A DNA stretch of 64,000 nt from Naasia lichenicola (GTDB lineage Bacteria > Actinomycetota > Actinomycetes > Actinomycetales > Microbacteriaceae): NCBI RefSeq assembly GCF_004801885.1, contig NZ_SSSM01000005.1, forward strand, positions 558,001-622,000, in the 5' to 3' direction. The notes beneath the pieces are model-generated. The model saw only the letters and a list, made by a program, of their open reading frames with translations. It had not been told where the DNA came from and did not search any database. Shown piece by piece: positions 47,692 to 57,059 of this stretch. The first letter of the stretch is position 1; each line of letters begins with the position of its first letter. Made by a program: the position numbers and the translations under genes.

Positions 47692-48720
47692 ATGGCGAGC
47701 GAAGCCACCACCCTGAGCGTCCCCGGCCCCGACGGCGTCCGTGAGATGCGGCTGTCCAGCCCGTCCCGAGTGATGTATCCCGCCGACGGCATCACCAAGC
47801 TCGAGCTCGCGGAGTACGTCATCGCTGTGGGCGACGCGCTCGTCCGCGCCATCGGCGACCGGCCGATCGCGCTGCAGAGGTTCGGCGAGGGGATCGACGG
47901 CGCCCAGTTCTTCTCCAAGAACCCTCCCAAGGGCAAGCCCGAGTTCATCCGCGAGGTGATGGTGACCTACCCGAGCGCGCGGGCGCACCCGCAGCTCGTC
48001 ATCGACGAGCCGGCCGCCGCCATCTGGATGGTCCAGATGAACACGGTCGTCTTCCACCCGTGGCCGTCCCGGGCCTCGGACATCGACCACCCCGACCAGC
48101 TGCGCATCGACCTCGATCCGCAGCCCGGCACCGATTTCGCCGACGCAGTGCCCGCCGCGCACGAGCTCAGGAAGGTGCTCGCCGAGGCCGGGCTCGATGC
48201 GTTCATCAAGACCTCGGGCAACCGCGGCCTGCACGTGTTCGCCCCGATCCGGCCCGAGCACGACTTCATCGACGTGCGGCATGCCGTCATCGCCGCCGCG
48301 CGCGAGCTGGGGCGGAGGATGCCCGAGAAGGTCACGACCGAGTGGTGGAAGGAGCTGCGGGGCGAGCGCATCTTCGTCGACTTCAACCAGGCCGCGCGCG
48401 ATCGGACCATCGCCGGCGCGTACAGTCCGAGGGCGATCGACGGAGCTCCCGTCTCCTGCCCGCTGGACTGGGACGAGCTGGACGACATCGATCCGCGCTC
48501 GCTGACCATCCGCACGGTTCCCGATCGCGTGCGCGACCACGGCGACCCGTGGGCGGGCATGCACGCAGCGCCGGGCTCGATCGGCACCCTGCTCGAGTGG
48601 TGGGAGCGCGACGTCGCGAACGGCGAGGGCGAGATGCCCTATCCGCCGGAGTACCCCAAGATGCCCGGCGAACCGCCACGCGTGCAGCCCAGCCGCGCCC
48701 GTCAGCCCGACGCGGACTGA
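47692..48720 (+). CDS. LigD-type primase-polymerase (NHEJ polymerase domain)
   Basis: A stand-alone archaeo-eukaryotic primase-type polymerase of 342 residues, homologous to the polymerase domain of LigD. LSSPSRVMYPADGITKLELA and RFGEGIDGAQFFSKNPPKG are typical; Asp140 and Asp142 in RIDLDPQPG are the metal-binding pair, and the third acid is in RIFVDFNQAARDRTI. The GNRGLHVFAPI segment is conserved. Such proteins fill gaps at DNA ends, preferring ribonucleotides. It is convergent with an ATP-dependent ligase gene. No Ku gene is in this window. Confidence 0.93.
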   Translation: MASEATTLSVPGPDGVREMRLSSPSRVMYPADGITKLELAEYVIAVGDALVRAIGDRPIALQRFGEGIDGAQFFSKNPPKGKPEFIREVMVTYPSARAHPQLVIDEPAAAIWMVQMNTVVFHPWPSRASDIDHPDQLRIDLDPQPGTDFADAVPAAHELRKVLAEAGLDAFIKTSGNRGLHVFAPIRPEHDFIDVRHAVIAAARELGRRMPEKVTTEWWKELRGERIFVDFNQAARDRTIAGAYSPRAIDGAPVSCPLDWDELDDIDPRSLTIRTVPDRVRDHGDPWAGMHAAPGSIGTLLEWWERDVANGEGEMPYPPEYPKMPGEPPRVQPSRARQPDAD

Positions 48721-48790
48721 GCAGTCCCTTCCCGTGGCGGAGCCGGGCGCTCTGCGCTCATGTCGTAACCTGCCCGAATAGGACCTCGAC

Positions 48791-48838
48791 GGGCTTCGAC
48801 ACGGCCCCGCCTTCGGCGTCGCCGGCTCAGCCACTGGG
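48791..48838. repeat. Extragenic repeat, family D copy 1
   Basis: GGGCTTCGACACGGCC, then CCTTCGGCG, then CCGGCTCAGCCACTGGG. Near-identical to 53639-53681. It lies between the convergent polymerase and ligase genes. Confidence 0.75.
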
Positions 48839-48856
48839 CAGGGACGATCTCGCGTT

Positions 48857-49924
48857 TCAGGCCAGCACGTCGCTGAGGTCGTAGGCCGCGGGCACCTCGA
48901 GCTGCTCGAAGGTGCACGACCGGGGCTCGCGATCCGGGCGCCAGCGCAGGAACTGGGCGGTATGCCGGAAGCGGCTGCCCTCCATCTGGTCGTAGCGCAC
49001 CTCCATCACCCGCTCGGGCCGGAGCTTCACGAACGACGTGTCCTTCGAGGAGGAGAAGCGATTGCGGTCTCCCTCGCCCATCACCGGATCGCCGTTCTCG
49101 TCGCGTTCGACCAGCGGAGCCAGCTCGTCGATCAGCTCGAGTCGCCGTGCGTCGGAGAAGGCGGACGAGCCGCCGACGCCGCGCAGCTCGCCATCCGCGT
49201 CGTAGAGGCCGAGCAGCAGGGAGCCCACCCCCGTACCGCTCTTGTGGATCCGGTAGGCGATGACGACCGCATCCGCCGTCCGCTCGTGCTTGATCTTGAG
49301 CATGGAGCGCTTGCCTGGCAGGTAGGGCTCGTCGACCAGCTTCGCGACCACGCCGTCGAGGCCCGCGCCCTCGAACTCGACGAGCCAGCTGCGGGCGAGA
49401 TCGGGATCGGTGGTCACCTGGGAGAGATGCAGCGGCGCCTCGACAGCCGCCAGCAGCTTCTCGAGCTCGGCGCGGCGGACCGAGAAGGGCTCCCCGAGCA
49501 GCGATCGCTCGCCCTCGGCCAGCAGGTCGAAGCCGATGAACGCGGCGGGCGTCTCCTCGGCGAGCTTGGTGACCCGGCTGGCGGCGGGGTGGATGCGCTG
49601 CGAGAGCGCCTCCCAGTCGAGCCGCTCCGCTCCCGGCTCGCCTCGGCGGACGACGATCTCGCCGTCGATGACGGCGGGGCTGGAGAACTGCGCGCGGAAC
49701 GCCTCGACGAGCTCGGGGAAGTAGCGGGTGAGCAGCTTGGACCCGCGACTGCCGATCTCGACCGTCAGGCCGCCATCCGGATCTCGATCGATCCAGACGA
49801 TGGCTCGGAAGCCATCCCACTTGGGCTCGAAGCTGAGAGCCGCGCCCTTCGGCCCGGTGTCGGGCACTGCGGGCACCGCCTTGGCGAGCATCGGGTCGAC
49901 CGGCACGGCGATGGGCAGCGTCAT
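48857..49924 (-). CDS. ATP-dependent DNA ligase (LigC-like)
   Basis: Seals nicks using ATP; 355 residues. Nucleotidyl-transfer Lys35 lies in EPKWDGFRAI (motif I), followed by VIDGEIVV, GFDLLAEG, LDGVVAKLVDEPYLPG and MLKIKHERTADAVV (motif V). The OB-fold domain is at ~215-340. The size and sequence fit actinobacterial LigC, a backup ligase in base-excision or end-joining repair, rather than the NAD-dependent LigA. The facing gene encodes its likely polymerase partner. Confidence 0.92.
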   Translation of the reverse strand: MTLPIAVPVDPMLAKAVPAVPDTGPKGAALSFEPKWDGFRAIVWIDRDPDGGLTVEIGSRGSKLLTRYFPELVEAFRAQFSSPAVIDGEIVVRRGEPGAERLDWEALSQRIHPAASRVTKLAEETPAAFIGFDLLAEGERSLLGEPFSVRRAELEKLLAAVEAPLHLSQVTTDPDLARSWLVEFEGAGLDGVVAKLVDEPYLPGKRSMLKIKHERTADAVVIAYRIHKSGTGVGSLLLGLYDADGELRGVGGSSAFSDARRLELIDELAPLVERDENGDPVMGEGDRNRFSSSKDTSFVKLRPERVMEVRYDQMEGSRFRHTAQFLRWRPDREPRSCTFEQLEVPAAYDLSDVLA

Positions 49925-49948
49925 GGTCCGATCCTGGCCGATTCCGGC

Positions 49949-49998
49949 TGAGTTGCCCAGTTCTGCCGCCTACGAGCGCGTTCAGCCGGCAGAACTGG
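49949..49998. repeat. Extragenic palindrome, family C copy 2
   Basis: CCAGTTCTGCCG (49957-49968) pairs perfectly with CGGCAGAACTGG (49987-49998). GAGTTGCC(C)AGTTCTGC is shared with the 34318 copy. It lies between the divergent ligase and truA genes. Confidence 0.75.
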
Positions 49999-50058
49999 TT
50001 CCCTTGGCGCAAGCGTGCGCCATGGGGCCCACTGACGCGAATCGGCATACTTGTCAGC

Positions 50059-50979
50059 GTGAGTGACGGGGAAGTGGACGGGGTTCCCGACCTGAGGGCA
50101 GATCGCGGCCCGCTGACCCGCATCCGGCTCGGCGTCGCCTATGACGGGACAGGGTTCCGCGGCTGGACCCGTCAGCCCGGTCTGCGGACGGTGCAGGGGG
50201 AGCTCGAAGCCGCGCTGGCCACGCTCTTCCGTCGTCAGTCGCCCGCGCCCGTCCTGACGGTCGCGGGGCGCACGGATGCAGGTGTGCACGCCGTCGGCCA
50301 GGTGGCCCACCTCGACCTCGACGAGGCACAGTTCTCCGCTCTGACCCAGGTCCGCGCTCCTCGTCCCGGCGCGGATGTCGGCGAGCTGCTGCGACGTCGG
50401 ATCAACGGCATCCTCGGTGCCTCGTCGGATGTCGTCGTCAGCTCGGCGGGGCCGGCTCCTGACGGCTTCGACGCGCGCTTCGGTGCGGTCTGGCGCCGCT
50501 ATCGGTATCGGATCGCGGACAGTGTGGAGGCGCGGGATCCGCTGCAGCGGCACCGGACGATCTGGCATCCGACGGCGCTCGACGAGGCCGCTCTGTCGGA
50601 GGCATCGGCGGCGGTCGTCGGGCTCAACGACTTCGCCGCCTTCTGCAAGCCGCGCGAGGGCGCGACCACTATCCGCACCCTGCAGGACTTCGCCTGGCAC
50701 CGCGATGCCGACGGCGTGCTCATCGCATCGCTGCAGGCGGACGCGTTCTGCCACTCGATGGTGCGCTCGCTGGTCGGCGCCGCCGTCGCGGTGGGGGAGG
50801 GCAGGTTGAGCCTCGACGCGCTGACCGGGCTGCTCAAGGCCGATGCGCGGAGCAGCTCGTTCATCGTCATGCCGGCGAAGGGCCTCACGCTCATGGAGGT
50901 CGGCTATCCCGACGACGCCGAGCTCGCCGCGCGAGCCGGACAGACTCGGCAGCGACGCCTGTCCACCGAGCTGCTGTAG
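50059..50979 (+). CDS. truA: tRNA pseudouridine(38-40) synthase
   Basis: Converts uridines 38-40 in the anticodon arm to pseudouridine. 306 residues; catalytic Asp73 in AGRTDAGVHAVGQVAH. The start region GVAYDGTGFRGWTRQPG and the end FCHSMVRSLVGAAVAVGEG are typical. In most actinobacteria truA follows rplQ directly; here block 3 intervenes. GTG 50059 is assigned from the reading frame; no strong ribosome-binding site is seen. Confidence 0.95.
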   Translation: MSDGEVDGVPDLRADRGPLTRIRLGVAYDGTGFRGWTRQPGLRTVQGELEAALATLFRRQSPAPVLTVAGRTDAGVHAVGQVAHLDLDEAQFSALTQVRAPRPGADVGELLRRRINGILGASSDVVVSSAGPAPDGFDARFGAVWRRYRYRIADSVEARDPLQRHRTIWHPTALDEAALSEASAAVVGLNDFAAFCKPREGATTIRTLQDFAWHRDADGVLIASLQADAFCHSMVRSLVGAAVAVGEGRLSLDALTGLLKADARSSSFIVMPAKGLTLMEVGYPDDAELAARAGQTRQRRLSTELL

Positions 50980-51029
50980 CCGAACGGGACACCGAGGGAG
51001 CAGGACCGCGAACGCCATCCGACGACGAG

Positions 51030-51058
51030 TTGTCGACACCCCTCCCATCACGTAGACT
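51030..51058 (+). promoter_or_regulatory. Promoter of rplM-rpsI
   Basis: TTGTCG (51030-51035), a 17-base spacer and TAGACT (51053-51058). It lies ~190 bases before rplM, with the tandem palindromes located in the leader. Confidence 0.75.
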
Positions 51059-51134
51059 CTCCCGTTGGCGCGCGCTGATGTGCGCCGAGCCGAGCCCTCC
51101 ACCGCGGCGTTCCCCGTTCTCCCCAGGCGATGCC

Positions 51135-51187
51135 TGGTCCAGACAGTGTCTGGTCCAGACCGTGTCTGGTCCAGACCGTGTCTGGAC
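51135..51187 (+). repeat. 16-bp tandem palindromic repeat in the rplM leader
   Basis: Three 16-base units (51135-51150, 51151-51166, 51167-51182; TGGTCCAGACCGTGTC, with one A/C difference in the first) and a partial fourth. Across each junction GTCTGG-T-CCAGAC is a 13-base palindrome. It lies downstream of the promoter, so it is transcribed into the leader. Confidence 0.85.
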
Positions 51188-51251
51188 AGAGGAAGCGGGC
51201 TGAACTCCCACCGGAGCGGGATACACGAACCCCTCGACAGGAAGTCATACC

Positions 51252-51698
51252 GTGACGCGCACCTACACGCCCAAGGCGTCGGAGATCCAGCACGAATGGA
51301 TCGTCATCGACGCCACCGACATCGTCCTCGGACGTCTGGCCAGCCATGCCGCAGCCATCCTCCGCGGCAAGCACAAGCCGACCTTCGTCAACCACATGGA
51401 CACCGGCGACTTCGTCATCATCATCAACGCGGAGAAGGTCGCACTGACCGGCTCCAAGCTGACCCAGAAGCTGTCCTACCGCCACTCGGGCTACCCCGGA
51501 GGCCTGACGGCGACCAACTACGTCGACATGCTCGAGAAGCACCCGACGCGCGCGGTCGAGAAGGCCATCCGCGGCATGCTGCCGAAGAACTCGCTGGGTG
51601 CCGCCCAGCTCAAGAAGCTCAAGGTCTACGCCGGCCCCGAGCACCCTCACGCCGCCCAGCAGCCGACGGTGTACACCCTCAACCAGGTCGCCCAGTAG
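51252..51698 (+). CDS. rplM: 50S ribosomal protein L13
   Basis: Early 50S assembly protein, 148 residues: [60 protein letters not shown] 51252 follows CAGGAAG. It is co-transcribed with rpsI 54 bases downstream. Confidence 0.98.
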   Translation: MTRTYTPKASEIQHEWIVIDATDIVLGRLASHAAAILRGKHKPTFVNHMDTGDFVIIINAEKVALTGSKLTQKLSYRHSGYPGGLTATNYVDMLEKHPTRAVEKAIRGMLPKNSLGAAQLKKLKVYAGPEHPHAAQQPTVYTLNQVAQ

Positions 51699-51752
51699 CG
51701 CCGGCCGCGCTCACCGACCTAGACACCGACGCGTAGAAACAGGATTCCCCAC

Positions 51753-52244
51753 ATGGCGAAGATCTCAGACTCCATCGACAACGCCCCCAGCAGCTTCTCC
51801 ACCGAGACGCCTGCGGCCGTTGCCACCGCCCCCAGCACGCCTCGCGCCGTGCTCAACGTCCCCGGCGCAGCCGTCGGACGCCGCAAGCAGGCCATCGCCC
51901 GCGTGCGCCTCATCCCCGGCAACGGCGAGATCAAGGTGAACGGCCGCGAGTTCGCGGACTACTTCCCCAACAAGCTGCACCAGCAGCTGATCAACGACCC
52001 GTTCAAGGTGCTCGACCTCCTCGGCAGCTACGACGTCATCGCGAAGATCTCCGGCGGCGGCCCGTCCGGCCAGGCCGGCGCCCTCCGCCTCGGCATCTCC
52101 CGTGCGCTCAACCTGATCGACGAGGAGAATAACCGCCCCGAGCTGAAGAAGGCCGGCTTCCTGAGCCGCGACGCTCGCGTCAAGGAGCGCAAGAAGGCCG
52201 GACTCAAGAAGGCCCGCAAGGCTCCTCAGTTCTCCAAGCGCTGA
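51753..52244 (+). CDS. rpsI: 30S ribosomal protein S9
   Basis: 30S protein whose C-terminal tail reaches the P-site tRNA; the end APQFSKR is intact. 163 residues compared with ~130 in most species, because ~30 Ser/Thr/Ala-rich residues precede the core that starts [20 protein letters not shown] 51753 fits the operon spacing after rplM. Confidence 0.97.
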   Translation: MAKISDSIDNAPSSFSTETPAAVATAPSTPRAVLNVPGAAVGRRKQAIARVRLIPGNGEIKVNGREFADYFPNKLHQQLINDPFKVLDLLGSYDVIAKISGGGPSGQAGALRLGISRALNLIDEENNRPELKKAGFLSRDARVKERKKAGLKKARKAPQFSKR

Positions 52245-52262
52245 TCCAAGCGGCACCCCGTC

Positions 52263-53627
52263 ATGCCACGTCTCTTCGGCACTGACGGCGTTCGCGGGCT
52301 CGCGAACCGGGACATCACGGTCGAACTGGCCCTGTCCCTTGCCCAGGCCACCGCGGTGGTCCTGGGCAGGGGGCGGAGCGCCGAGGCCCGTCGTGCCCTC
52401 GGACGACGGCCCACCGCCGTCGTCGCCCGCGACCCCCGGGTCTCGGGACAGTTCCTCACCGCAGCCGTCTCGGCCGGACTCGCCAGCTCCGGCGTCGACG
52501 TGCTCGACGCGGGAGTCATCCCCACGCCTGCGGCGGCCTTCCTCGTTCAAGACATCGACGCCGACTTCGGCGTGATGATCTCGGCCTCGCACAATCCCGC
52601 GCAGGACAACGGGATCAAGATCTTCGCCCGCGGCGGCACCAAGCTTCCGGACGAGGTTGAGGACCGCATCGAGGCCGCGTTGACCGAAGAGCGGCTCGCG
52701 CCGATCGGCGGAGATGTCGGTCGGATCCGTCGCTTCGCCGACGCCGAGGACCGGTACGTCCTGCATCTGCTCGGCTCGCTGCCCAACCGGCTCGACGGCC
52801 TGCACGTCGTCATCGACTGCGCCAACGGCAGCGCCGCGGGCATCTCACCCGAAGTGTTCTCGGACGCGGGTGCGCAGGTCACAGTGATCGGCAACGACCC
52901 CGACGGCATGAACATCAATGACGGGGTCGGCTCCACCCACCTCTCGGTGCTCGCGGCCGCCGTCCTCGAACACGGTGCCGACATCGGCATCGCGCACGAC
53001 GGTGATGCCGATCGCTGCCTCGCCGTCGACGCCGCAGGAAACTTCATCGACGGGGACCAGATCATGGCTGTGCTGGCTCTCAGCATGGCTGCACGCGGCG
53101 CGCTGCAGAACTACACGTTGGTCACGACAGTGATGAGCAACCTCGGCCTCTCCATCGCGATGCGCGAGCACGGCATCCAGATGGTGCAGACCCGCGTCGG
53201 CGATCGCTACGTGCTCGAAGAGCTCAGCGCACGGTCGCTGTCGCTCGGCGGGGAGCAGTCGGGTCACGTCATCATGACCGACTTCGCGACGACCGGTGAC
53301 GGCCTGCTCACCGGCCTGCATCTCGTCGCCGAGATGGCCCGCACCGGAAAGACGATCGCCGAGCTGGCCGCAGTGATGACGGTCTATCCGCAGATCCTGG
53401 TCAACGTCCGCGGAGTGGACCACCACGGCCTCGACGCGGATGACGTGATCGCCGGTGCGGTCGTCGCCGCCGAAGCCGAACTCGGCAGCACCGGCCGTGT
53501 GCTTCTGCGCCCTTCCGGAACCGAGCCGATGGTGCGCGTGATGGTCGAGGCGGCCGATCAGAGGACCGCCGACCGCATCGCGCACTCGCTCGCCGACGTG
53601 GTCCGCGAGCGCCTCGCCACCTCCTAG
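52263..53627 (+). CDS. glmM: Phosphoglucosamine mutase
   Basis: Converts glucosamine 6-phosphate to glucosamine 1-phosphate for peptidoglycan precursors. 454 residues; start [14 protein letters not shown], phosphoserine Ser109 in [11 protein letters not shown], metal loop [12 protein letters not shown], and C-terminal [16 protein letters not shown] phosphate loop. It follows rpsI by 18 bases and probably shares its transcript. glmS, the preceding pathway step, is just beyond coaA. Confidence 0.97.
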   Translation: MPRLFGTDGVRGLANRDITVELALSLAQATAVVLGRGRSAEARRALGRRPTAVVARDPRVSGQFLTAAVSAGLASSGVDVLDAGVIPTPAAAFLVQDIDADFGVMISASHNPAQDNGIKIFARGGTKLPDEVEDRIEAALTEERLAPIGGDVGRIRRFADAEDRYVLHLLGSLPNRLDGLHVVIDCANGSAAGISPEVFSDAGAQVTVIGNDPDGMNINDGVGSTHLSVLAAAVLEHGADIGIAHDGDADRCLAVDAAGNFIDGDQIMAVLALSMAARGALQNYTLVTTVMSNLGLSIAMREHGIQMVQTRVGDRYVLEELSARSLSLGGEQSGHVIMTDFATTGDGLLTGLHLVAEMARTGKTIAELAAVMTVYPQILVNVRGVDHHGLDADDVIAGAVVAAEAELGSTGRVLLRPSGTEPMVRVMVEAADQRTADRIAHSLADVVRERLATS

Positions 53628-53638
53628 AACGAAGGACT

Positions 53639-53681
53639 GGGCTTCGACACGGTCGCCTTCGGCGCCCGGCTCAGCCACCGG
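53639..53681. repeat. Extragenic repeat, family D copy 2
   Basis: GGGCTTCGACACGGTCGCC, TTC, GGCGCCCGGCTCAGCCACCGG, almost the same as 48791-48838. The central GGTCGCC-TTC-GGCG can fold. It lies between the convergent glmM and coaA genes. Confidence 0.75.
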
Positions 53682-53700
53682 ATGCTCTGACCGCTGCCGG

Positions 53701-54645
53701 TCAGAGCTTGCGGATGAGCACCGACTTCACCGAATGGTCGTGGTCCTTCCTCAGCACGAGGGTGGCGCGGGACCGGGTCGGGAGGATGTTCTCCACCAGG
53801 TTCGGCTCGTTGATCGCCTTCCAGATCCCGGCTGCACGAGCGCGCGCTCCGTCTTCCGACAGGGAGGCGTAGCGGTGGAAGTACGACTTCGGGTCGGCGA
53901 ACGCCCCCCGCTGCAGGCGGAGGAACCGCTCCTCGTACCAGTGCGCGATGTCGGAGGTCCGGGCGTCCACGTAGATGCCGACGTCGAAGAGATCGCTGAC
54001 CGCAAGGCGTCCGCGTGCTGGTGGCTGCAGCACGTTGAGCCCCTCGACGATCAGCACGTCGGGCTGCCGGACGACGATCTGCGCGTCTCGCACGATGTCG
54101 TAGCTGAGGTGCGAGTAGAAGGGAGCGCGCACCTCGTCCACCCCGCTCTTCACGTGCATGAGGAATCGCAGCAGCGCGCGACGATCGTAGGACTCAGGGA
54201 ATCCCTTGCGCTCCATCAGCCCGCGGCGCTCGAGCTCGGAGTTCGGCATGAGGAAGCCGTCGGTGGTCACCAGCTCGACCCGGGGAGTGCCGGCCCAGCG
54301 GGACAGCAGTTCGCGCAGGAGCCGGGCGACGGTGGACTTGCCGACCGCCACGGAGCCGGCGATGCCGATGACGAACGGCACTCGAGGGGTGCTCTGCTGC
54401 AGGAACGCGCTCGTGCTCTCCTGCAGCGCGCGCGTTCCCGTCGCATACAGGTTGAGCAGGCGGCTCAACGGGACGTAGACGTCAGCGACCTCGTCCGCAT
54501 CCAGAGGTTCGCCGAGACCGCGCAGGCGGATGATGTCGGCGTCGGTCAAGGGCAGGGACGCTGTCGGCGCCAGCTCGGACCACCGTGCGCGATCGATCTC
54601 GACGAAGGGCGTCGCCTGGGCGGGCGTGTTTGCAGGCTCGCTCAT
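53701..54645 (-). CDS. coaA: Type I pantothenate kinase
   Basis: First step of coenzyme A synthesis. 314 residues, P-loop [12 protein letters not shown] near 95, followed by [17 protein letters not shown] and [11 protein letters not shown], all typical of the CoaA family, which is inhibited by CoA. ATG 54645 (MSEPAN) with GGAG upstream is chosen; the 23 in-frame codons before it lack family similarity. It is divergent from glmS. Confidence 0.95.
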   Translation of the reverse strand: MSEPANTPAQATPFVEIDRARWSELAPTASLPLTDADIIRLRGLGEPLDADEVADVYVPLSRLLNLYATGTRALQESTSAFLQQSTPRVPFVIGIAGSVAVGKSTVARLLRELLSRWAGTPRVELVTTDGFLMPNSELERRGLMERKGFPESYDRRALLRFLMHVKSGVDEVRAPFYSHLSYDIVRDAQIVVRQPDVLIVEGLNVLQPPARGRLAVSDLFDVGIYVDARTSDIAHWYEERFLRLQRGAFADPKSYFHRYASLSEDGARARAAGIWKAINEPNLVENILPTRSRATLVLRKDHDHSVKSVLIRKL

Positions 54646-54766
54646 CGTCTCCACAGCGTAGTGCGGGCAAGAGATCGCATCGGTCGGCGTCGACCTCGTC
54701 GGCCGACGAGGCAACTGGATGCTCGGGCGGAGCGCGCGCGTACGTCGGCGGCGATCTAACCCGACC

Positions 54767-54772
54767 TAGACT
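54767..54772 (+). promoter_or_regulatory. -10 box for probably leaderless glmS
   Basis: TAGACT ends 7 bases before the glmS ATG, and the intervening CTGGCCCCC-like stretch is no ribosome-binding site. The transcript most likely begins at or next to the start codon. Confidence 0.55.
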
Positions 54773-54779
54773 GGCCCCC

Positions 54780-56654
54780 ATGTGCGGAATCGTGGGGTAC
54801 GTGGGTCATCAGCCGAGTCTGGGAGTGCTGGTCGGGGGTCTCCGCCGTCTCGAATATCGGGGCTACGACTCTGCCGGTGTAGCAGTCATAGATGGCGCGG
54901 GAACCCTCAACACCCACAAGCGTGCGGGCAAGCTCGGTGTGCTCACAGCGGACCTTGCGTCGACCCCGCTGAGCGATGGCACCACGGGAATCGGCCACAC
55001 GCGCTGGGCGACCCACGGCGGGCCGACCGACCGGAACGCCCACCCGCACCTCGGCGACGACGGCAGGCTCGCGCTCATCCACAACGGGATCATCGAGAAC
55101 TTCGCCGAGCTGAAGGCGGAGCTGCAGGCCGAGGGATTCGAGTTCACGAGCGAGACCGACACCGAGGTCGCTGCAGTGCTGCTCGGCCAGGTCTATCGGG
55201 ACACAGTCGACGAGTCCGGTGCCGACGGGAAGGGCGACCTCGAGGAGGCCTTCCGCCGCGTCGTCTCCCGGCTGCATGGCGCGTTCACACTGCTCGCGAT
55301 CCACCGCGATCAGCCCGGCCTGGTCGTGGGTGCCCGTCGCAACTCGCCTCTCGTCATCGGTCTGGGAGAAGGCGAGAACTTCCTCGGCTCCGACGTCGCA
55401 GCGTTCGTCGAGCACACCCGCAGGGCAGTCGCCATCGGCCAGGACCAGATCGTCGCGATACGCGCCGATTCCGTCGAAGTCACCGACTTCTTCGGGGTTC
55501 CCGTCGAATCACAGGAATTCGAGATCGCCTGGGATGCCTCGGCTTCTGAGAAGGGCGGCTGGTCCAGCTTCATGGCGAAGGAGATCAGCGAGGAGCCCGA
55601 CGCGGTCGCCAACACCATCCTCGGACGGGTCGTCGACGGCTCGGTCGTCCTCCCCGAGCTGGAGCCGCTCGACGACATCATCGGCAGGGTCGACCGGATC
55701 ATCATCCTCGCCTGCGGCACCGCCTCCTACGCCGGCATCCTCGGCAAGTACGCCATCGAGAAGTGGTCGCGCATCGCCGTCGACGTCGAGCTCTCGCACG
55801 AGTTCAGGTACCGGGAGCCCGTGCTGACGCCCAACACCCTCGTGGTATCGGTCTCCCAGTCCGGAGAGACCATGGACACGTGGATGGCCGTCCAATACGC
55901 CCGTGACCGCGGTGCTGCCACGCTGTCGATCTGCAACACCCAGGGCGCGACGATCGCGCGGGGCTCAGACGCGGCGCTCTACACACATGCCGGACCCGAG
56001 GTGGCGGTGGCGAGCACGAAGGCGTTCGTGGCGCAGGTGACGGCGCTCTATCTCTTCGCTCTGTATCTCGCCGAGAAGCGCGAGGCGCTGGGGCCGTCGG
56101 AAGTCGCCGCCAACGTCGAGCAGCTGCAGGCGATACCGGACAAGCTGCGCACGGTGCTGGGAGCGGGTCCGCTGGTGAGGGAGCTCGCGCACAACATGTC
56201 CGACACTCGATCGGTGCTGTTCCTCGGCCGCCACGTCGGCTTCCCCATCGCTCTCGAGGGTGCGCTCAAGCTGAAGGAGCTCGCCTACATCCACGCCGAA
56301 GGGTTCGCGGCCGGTGAGCTGAAGCATGGGCCCATCGCATTGATCGAGCCGGGGCAGCGTGTCTTCGTGGTCGTGCCGAGCCCACGCGACGACGACTCCC
56401 TGCACCCGAAGGTGGTCTCCAACATCCAGGAGATCCGCGCCCGGGGTGCCCATGTGATCGCCCTCGCAGAGGAGGGAGATGTCGCGGTGCTTCCCTATGC
56501 GGACGATGTCCTGCGGATCCCTCTTGCCGGTCCGATGTTCGAGCCGCTGCTCGCTGTGGCGCCGTTGCAGATGTTCGCGATGGAGCTCGCGGCTGCGAAG
56601 GGGCTCGATGTCGATCAGCCGCGCAATCTCGCCAAGTCGGTCACCGTCGAATAG
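54780..56654 (+). CDS. glmS: Glutamine-fructose-6-phosphate aminotransferase
   Basis: Makes glucosamine 6-phosphate. 624 residues. The class II glutaminase begins with the required Cys2 (MCGIVGYVG), then GIGHTRWATHG and HNGIIENF. Two SIS isomerase domains follow (ACGTASYAGIL, SVSQSGETMDTWMA, then LGRHVGFPIALEGALKLKEL) and the end is QPRNLAKSVTVE. The N-terminal Cys requirement fixes the start at ATG 54780, since the mature protein needs Cys exposed. Probable leaderless transcript. Confidence 0.98.
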   Translation: MCGIVGYVGHQPSLGVLVGGLRRLEYRGYDSAGVAVIDGAGTLNTHKRAGKLGVLTADLASTPLSDGTTGIGHTRWATHGGPTDRNAHPHLGDDGRLALIHNGIIENFAELKAELQAEGFEFTSETDTEVAAVLLGQVYRDTVDESGADGKGDLEEAFRRVVSRLHGAFTLLAIHRDQPGLVVGARRNSPLVIGLGEGENFLGSDVAAFVEHTRRAVAIGQDQIVAIRADSVEVTDFFGVPVESQEFEIAWDASASEKGGWSSFMAKEISEEPDAVANTILGRVVDGSVVLPELEPLDDIIGRVDRIIILACGTASYAGILGKYAIEKWSRIAVDVELSHEFRYREPVLTPNTLVVSVSQSGETMDTWMAVQYARDRGAATLSICNTQGATIARGSDAALYTHAGPEVAVASTKAFVAQVTALYLFALYLAEKREALGPSEVAANVEQLQAIPDKLRTVLGAGPLVRELAHNMSDTRSVLFLGRHVGFPIALEGALKLKELAYIHAEGFAAGELKHGPIALIEPGQRVFVVVPSPRDDDSLHPKVVSNIQEIRARGAHVIALAEEGDVAVLPYADDVLRIPLAGPMFEPLLAVAPLQMFAMELAAAKGLDVDQPRNLAKSVTVE

Positions 56655-56681
56655 CGGCCGAGTGGTGGAGGTGGTGCGTCG

Positions 56682-57059
56682 ATGATCGTCGGCGTCGGAG
56701 TCGACATCGTGGGCATCGAGCGGTTCGGCCGCTCGCTGGAGCGCACTCCCGCCCTCCGTGATCGTCTGTTCGCTTCCAGCGAACTGTCGCGTTCCGACGG
56801 CACGCCCCGCACGGCGGCATCCTTGGCGGCCCGCTTCGCCGCGAAGGAGGCACTGATGAAGGCGGTGGGAGACACCATCGACTTCCGCTGGCACGACATG
56901 GTGGTGCACGCGGATGACGAGGGCAATCCGGACTTCCTGCTGACGGGAGTGGTGGCCGCAACGGCCGAACGCCGCGGGATCACCAGCGTGCACCTCTCGC
57001 TCTCCCACGATGCGGGCTCCGCGATCGCGTTCGTCGTCGCCGAGGGGGACCCTCGATGA
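56682..57059 (+). CDS. acpS: Holo-[acyl-carrier-protein] synthase
   Basis: Transfers 4'-phosphopantetheine to acyl carrier protein. 125 residues: VGVGVDIVGIERF has the metal-binding Asp, and AARFAAKEALMKAVG is the second motif; LSLSHDAGSAIAFVV closes. It overlaps alr by 4 bases (ATGA). CoaA, the first enzyme of CoA synthesis, is encoded nearby. Confidence 0.95.
   Translation: MIVGVGVDIVGIERFGRSLERTPALRDRLFASSELSRSDGTPRTAASLAARFAAKEALMKAVGDTIDFRWHDMVVHADDEGNPDFLLTGVVAATAERRGITSVHLSLSHDAGSAIAFVVAEGDPR

Noticed and set aside
51135-51187. Tandem repeat as a CRISPR array
   Set aside because: Units are contiguous with no spacers, only 16 bases long, and no cas genes are present.
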